This document shows positions 59,271 to 64,000 of a stretch of 64,000 nt of DNA, in pieces. This stretch comes from Lingula anatina (lineage: Eukaryota; Brachiopoda; Lingulata; Lingulida; Lingulidae). The translations under genes were made by a program, and so were the position numbers. The number at the start of each line of letters is the position of its first letter. Positions within the stretch are counted from its first letter, which is position 1. The stretch spans positions 361,395 through 425,394 of the forward strand of contig NW_019775397.1 in assembly GCF_001039355.2 (NCBI RefSeq), read 5' to 3'. The notes below the pieces were generated by a model. That model was given only the letters and a program-made list of their open reading frames with translations. It was not told the DNA's origin and did not search any database.

Positions 59271-61077
59271 ATGTACAGACACAAATGTGTCTGTACATAT
59301 TGCCATCACCTGCGTCTGTCGTCGCCGTCGTCGCCGTCGCCGGCGCCGTGCACTTTCAATGTAAACACGATAAGTGGAAGGCAGTTTGACCTTTTGGCTT
59401 TATATTTACAGAGCTGATGAATATTCATAAAACGCAGATCAAGTTCGAAAATCAGCCTGATCGGGCCATTATTGTATACGTTATGCTGTTTTTTCACTTT
59501 TCAGCATATATGCAACACTGTAAACACATTTCAAGGAAAACCGATAGGCCTGTTGTCATGAAACTCACATGAGTAATCAATCTTACTAAAATGCAGGTCA
59601 AGTTAAAAAATCGGCATGATCGGGCCACTATTTTAGTAGTTATGCTTTTTTTTCCACTTTTCAGCATATATGCAACACTGTAAACACAATATAAGAAAAA
59701 CAGATAGGCCAATTGTCATTAAACTCACAGGAGTGGTCAATCCTTCTAAAACGCAGGTTGAGTTAAAAGATCAGCATAATCGGGCCATTATTTTAGAAGT
59801 TAGGCTGTTTTTTCACATTTCCTCAGATTCAATTCTTAGGCATGTTAACAGTTTCATTATTTAATTAATAAAATTGTAAAAAACGTAAAAGTGTTTGTTT
59901 GACATTTCCTGCATCTTTACAACATTGTTAGTTGATTTTGTAAAAATGATGGTAAAATTGTTATCGTGTATTGTGTAATAAAGTTTCAAAAATGGAAATA
60001 AACTCGTATCATTGCAGTTTGTCATTTTCAATAATTCACTATGTTCATAATCTCAGAATGGAAGAAATTGGACATTTAACACTGCTCTATTGATATTTTT
60101 CCCATCTCATCAATTTTAGGTTGATCATATTAAAATGGCAGTAAGCTGCTAATTTTGTTTTATGTAAAAATTGTTAAAAATGAAAAAAAAAAAAAAACAT
60201 TTCAGAACAGTGCTGTCTTGTTTACATTTTGGCATTTTCAAGTTGTTACTTTGAAGTTCTATGGGCCTGAAGACCTTTGCTAGTCACATTTTCCATGATA
60301 CTGATATTTTCTTATTAAAAATTGATGGTCATTATGCTGTTAAACTTTATGTAATATTGCATCAAAATTTGAAAAAAAACTATTTTGGGCACTGCTCACA
60401 TGATGACCATTTAAGAAAAACCATGTCACTTACTGTTCTCAAACTTACAGGAAAGAAACATGGGACTAACATACAGCTTCAGTAGGCAATGCAATCTGTT
60501 TGGTAATTCTTTCTGCCAGTTAAACATTTTTTTTTTTTTTTTTTTTTTGTGAAAATTTAATTTTTCAGATATTGGCATTTTCAAGGTGTGACTTTGAAGT
60601 TCCACGGACTCGAAGACCCATGCTAGTCACATTTTCTGAAAATCCATGATACATATATTTTATTATTAAAAATTGATTGCCATTATGCTGTTAACCATTA
60701 TGTAATATTGCATCAGAATAGAAGAAAACACAAATTTGGGTGCTGCTGCCATGATGACCATTATGGGAAAACCATGTTACTTATGATTGCCAAACTTTCA
60801 AAAAAGAAATACAGGACTTAAATGAAGCCTGAGTTGGAAAAGCAGTCTAATTGGCCAATTTTCAAAGTGTGAACTTAAACTCCCATGGGCCTGAAGCCTT
60901 ATGCTTGTTACACATTTTACTTACATTGGTATTACCTGTTAAGCATAATTAAAATTTTATGTTGAATTTGCAGTTTAACATAATGTACTTTTGCATCAGA
61001 ATTGACAGTAGTCTTTTTTGTACATAGTTATTTTCTGCTTTTTGTGTGTACATTTCACAGCTTTGCTGCCTTGTTAT
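59271..61077 (+). repeat. Long dispersed repeat, copy 2
   Basis: Same family as 32651-33913 and 51867-51959, in the same orientation. The start holds a perfect 12-bp palindrome with a 2-base centre (59272-59297, 'tgtacagacaca' arms) that is eroded in copy 1. The ~160-bp unit occurs three times, beginning near 59431, 59591 and 59751. Internal homopolymers are longer than in copy 1 (a T-run at ~60530). Confidence 0.8.
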
Positions 61078-63423
61078 TAGTATTATTATTTGTTTAAGCA
61101 CATTTTGATAAAGTGGCTATGCTTTAACAAGAGAAAGTCAAAATATATGCTGAAGTTTAAAAGATTAAATCATCACTAGTATGTACAATTAAAGCTATTT
61201 GATTATGCATATTTGATTTTCAATTATCTTGATTATGGTATAAGGTTTCTGCCTTTTTTTCTCGCCCTAAAATCAATATATAACAAGTAAATTGATAGTG
61301 TTTTATTACAATTTTTGCTGTATATTTTCAGATGCAAAAACTGTGTAGCAGTTGGTAAAGCTGTAGAGATAGATGTAAGAAAAAACAAGGGGAAATGGTA
61401 TTAGAGAAACTAGGAGGACAAGATAATGTAGATCCATTATCACAGCAAGGGTAGTTGGTGTGATCTAGTCCCTGAAGCTGTGCCACAAGTTTTCAACTGG
61501 TTGAGTCCTTACTAAGACAAGCTGCTGCGGTGTGAATCGCAATATGTACATTCAGGTTATATGTGGCAGATTTATGACAAAAGAAACCTTCACGATATAC
61601 TTAAAAGGAGTTATCCTTGCGTCTATTCCTCCTCAAAAGTACACAGTTACAGTGACAAGAACATTGTCTGCAAATAGTGAGGCAGTGAAGGCTGCAAGGT
61701 GCCATTGTTTTTCAATGTTTTTCTTTATTTATTTTATTTTTTTTTTAATTTTTTATTCATTTTTAATGGGAGGGAGATTCACATTGTTCTTTCTATGCCC
61801 ATTCAGTTTAGGGTTGGTGGCAATATATGGTAAATCTGTCATGTCTGTATGTAGAATTTCTCTTGCTCAAATTTCTGTATTTATTTAGAGCATTATGAAG
61901 TTTCCTGACTGATCAATGAGCTAACTTGTAGAAATATCTTTCTTACACACATTTTGTGATATTTTTACTATTTTATATATATGATTTTTCACATGTCAGC
62001 AGTGGTGTGTGAAAGGTACTTGGTATTTGCATTTTAGAACTGTAGATCTGTGTACCAGTAGGGTTAAATTGCAGTAATATCTGTTGATGTTTCTAAAAAT
62101 AAGCTTCATGTTTGATAATTAATTGGTTTGAAAAATAAATAAGTAAATAATCCAAATAAAATCAATTCATTTTATATTTCATATAGTCTGTTTTTATTAT
62201 TTCTTCTTACTAAGCATTTAATCATAACTGCTCCCATCATTATGCTGTTATTTTGTAATAATATTGAAAGGTTCCAAGTTTTTATTAACAGGTTGATGCT
62301 AACGTATTACAAATAAATATAAGCATCACAGCATATTTCCTTACTGAAATATATCAAACACACCACTGGTATAATACCGGTAGAGATACAGGTAAAGATG
62401 ACAGCATTGATAACTGGGTTTACAGCGCTGTTAGTGCAGCAAGGTTAGTGTCAGATTGTTATCTGATAAAGTTTGCTACTAGGACCTGGGAACAAAAGGT
62501 CTGGCACTTGACAATTAAGTTGATAAAATCACAAAACGCCTGTAGAAAATAGAGCATACCTGCCCAACATTGATTTGTTCAGATTCTTGACTAAGGGGTG
62601 CGTTACTGGTGTCAAGGGCCAAGACTTGAACTTAGGGGTTTGGCATGTCACAGGACATTACTCTCGATTTCTCCCCAAATCTAATAAAGCCTCAGTTAAC
62701 TTTTGCCAATTTTCCAATATCTATAGGTTGTGTTGTTTAATACTTGGGATCTCTTCTCTGGCAGCGGTTAATTGGGACACCTGTGCGGCCTGTCGATGCA
62801 CCTAGACCCACTTTTGCCAGTGCCACATTTTCCATGCCGAAAATATCAAATTTGTGAATTGGAAAGAGGAATAATGACAGTAATGATAAAATGTTTGGAA
62901 GTATCTGTCACCTTCGCCACAGTAACCATGTGGGCTGTGCCGCCCCCCCACCCCCACCCCCCACCCCCACCACCACCACAGGCGACACCCTGCGGAGCAA
63001 GCGCGTAATCCGGGGTGCAACTGAAAATAACCTTGTCGCGCAACCCTATTGTTCGAAGGCTTTTACCAAACCGTATATTCTATTTTGCGCCTTTTATCTC
63101 TTATGCAACTATTATGTTATGAAATAACGATCTGAAATAAAAAAAGATTCCAAGTTGAGCCTTTCTTTTGATATACTTTATCTAGCTTGGTCGATTAAAA
63201 AGATATATACCCCCCCCCCTGCCCACACTTATTTCAACCTGTAAGATTGGTAAGTCGGTAGTCTGGCTCGTGCAATTAAATCTCACTATCTCCACATCTG
63301 GTTTCTAACAAGCTCGTTCAAGTGCTTAGGACAAACATGTAGCTCCTCGGGCCAGGGAATCAGGAGAGGGGGAGAAGAGTGGAGCATGTCTTCTCGATAT
63401 GGAAATCTACCCTGGTATATATA
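61078..63423. other. Intergenic, no gene supported
   Basis: AT-rich with a T-rich tract at 61730-61760 and C/A runs at 62942-62982 and 63211-63220. A long stop-free frame at 62292-62550 was noted but not called (see rejected items). Confidence 0.5.
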
Positions 63424-64000
63424 CAGACTTGACATTTAATATGGAATATTTTTTCCAAAACATAATTCATCAGTTTTTTTCTTATTTTGCTGACTGATAA
63501 ATGAAAATAAGGATTAAAATCGTGTTTTAATAACTTTTGATAATCTCTTCGATGTCATTGTGACATCAGTTCATTAATTGAATTCGTCAGTGAAGCAAAC
63601 AAAAATACATTGCCTATTTTAAGTCATACGACAACCATCGAAAGCGATTATTTGGATCTCCATATTTTCATAATTATTGTATTTAAAAGAGTTACACGCC
63701 CCACAAAGGCCCCCCATGTCAGTGTCTAGTCACAGCAACAGTCGCCGTTACGCTTGACCTCATCTTGCTGCTACCGGAGCTTTCAAGCCGCAAGGCATTT
63801 CTTATGATAGGCTTTTTAGAGTTTAATCAGGAATAAAATTCCAGAATACGGTTAAAACTTGTCCAATTTGGTTCAGTTTTGATGTAGGACATGCAGGCCG
63901 TTGATTCGGCGAGTAATGACCAACCCACATATTGTCTATGTGGTTCAAATATGGCGATTTTGATGACCACGGTAGCTACTCATTCCCTTGGTTCTGTAAG
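63424..64000 (-). mobile_element. Second Tc1-like element, cut by the window end
   Basis: Begins with the same terminus 'CAGACTTGACATTTAATATG' after a TA (63422-63423) and then matches the complement of 6644 back to about 6070. Only the transposase 3' half is inside the window; its order is reversed, so the coding strand is minus. The rest lies outside the window. Confidence 0.85.

Noticed and set aside
61532-61888. 118-codon plus-strand frame
   Set aside because: The second half is a T-rich tract read as Phe/Leu; no splice support or motif.
62292-62550. About 85 stop-free codons after an acceptor-like 'ttattaacag'
   Set aside because: No start, only a weak donor candidate, no recognisable domain, and phase incompatible with the exon at 54088. 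Possible exon of an unknown gene but not supportable.

Overview
The window is nuclear DNA of an animal, probably an invertebrate bilaterian. A mollusc or other lophotrochozoan fits the LicD-like gene family, the BEL/Pao and Ty3-type relics and the AT-rich introns, but that placement is a guess. Coding regions are split by GT/AG introns, there are no operons, and tandem repeats and transposon debris are dense. Single N characters at 12405, 35787, 48555 and 56124 look like contig joins, and most sit in repeats or duplicated sequence.

Layout. 1-17.3 kb: two diverged copies of a ~3 kb segment, each with a LicD-like transferase gene. The first copy is broken (1.9-3.0 kb) and the second is intact (16.1-17.2 kb). 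Between them lie a 1.66 kb Tc1-like transposon with TA target duplications, a 3-bp-TSD MITE split by a TTAA-flanked MITE, and a near-identical 1.46 kb duplication joined by an N. 18.0-23.2 kb, minus strand: a nine-exon ciliary coiled-coil gene of the CFAP210 (CCDC173) family. It is head-to-head with a PHOSPHO1/PHOSPHO2-type phosphatase gene (24.1-24.8 kb), with an X-box-like site and a CRE palindrome between them. From memory, the same two genes are neighbours in human. 26.2-38.7 kb, plus strand: an 11-exon D-3-phosphoglycerate dehydrogenase gene (PHGDH, 525 codons). Its last intron holds, on the opposite strand, a complete three-coding-exon gene for a small death-effector-domain protein, and a partial copy of PHGDH exon 10 interrupted by a MITE.

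41.4-52 kb is a transposon graveyard: a Tc1-type transposase fragment hit by the same MITE family, a degenerate Ty3-type pol on the minus strand, and a degenerate BEL/Pao element on the plus strand. 52-64 kb is mostly non-coding. It holds a candidate signal-peptide first exon (54.09 kb), a 2.3 kb foldback-like element with ~480 bp inverted arms and a nested TIR element, a candidate exon with a motif I associate with SAP-like domains (57.2 kb), a second copy of a long dispersed repeat also present in PHGDH intron 8, and the end of a second Tc1-like element running off the window.

The host genes have unrelated jobs: serine synthesis (PHGDH), phosphate-monoester hydrolysis (PHOSPHO), axoneme structure (CFAP210), probable Golgi glycan or phosphosugar modification (LicD-like) and probable death-domain signalling (DED protein). 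What links them is architecture: divergent promoter sharing, nesting and tandem duplication. Gene structures were built by hand from frame continuity and splice consensus; family names rest on motif recognition, with no database search.
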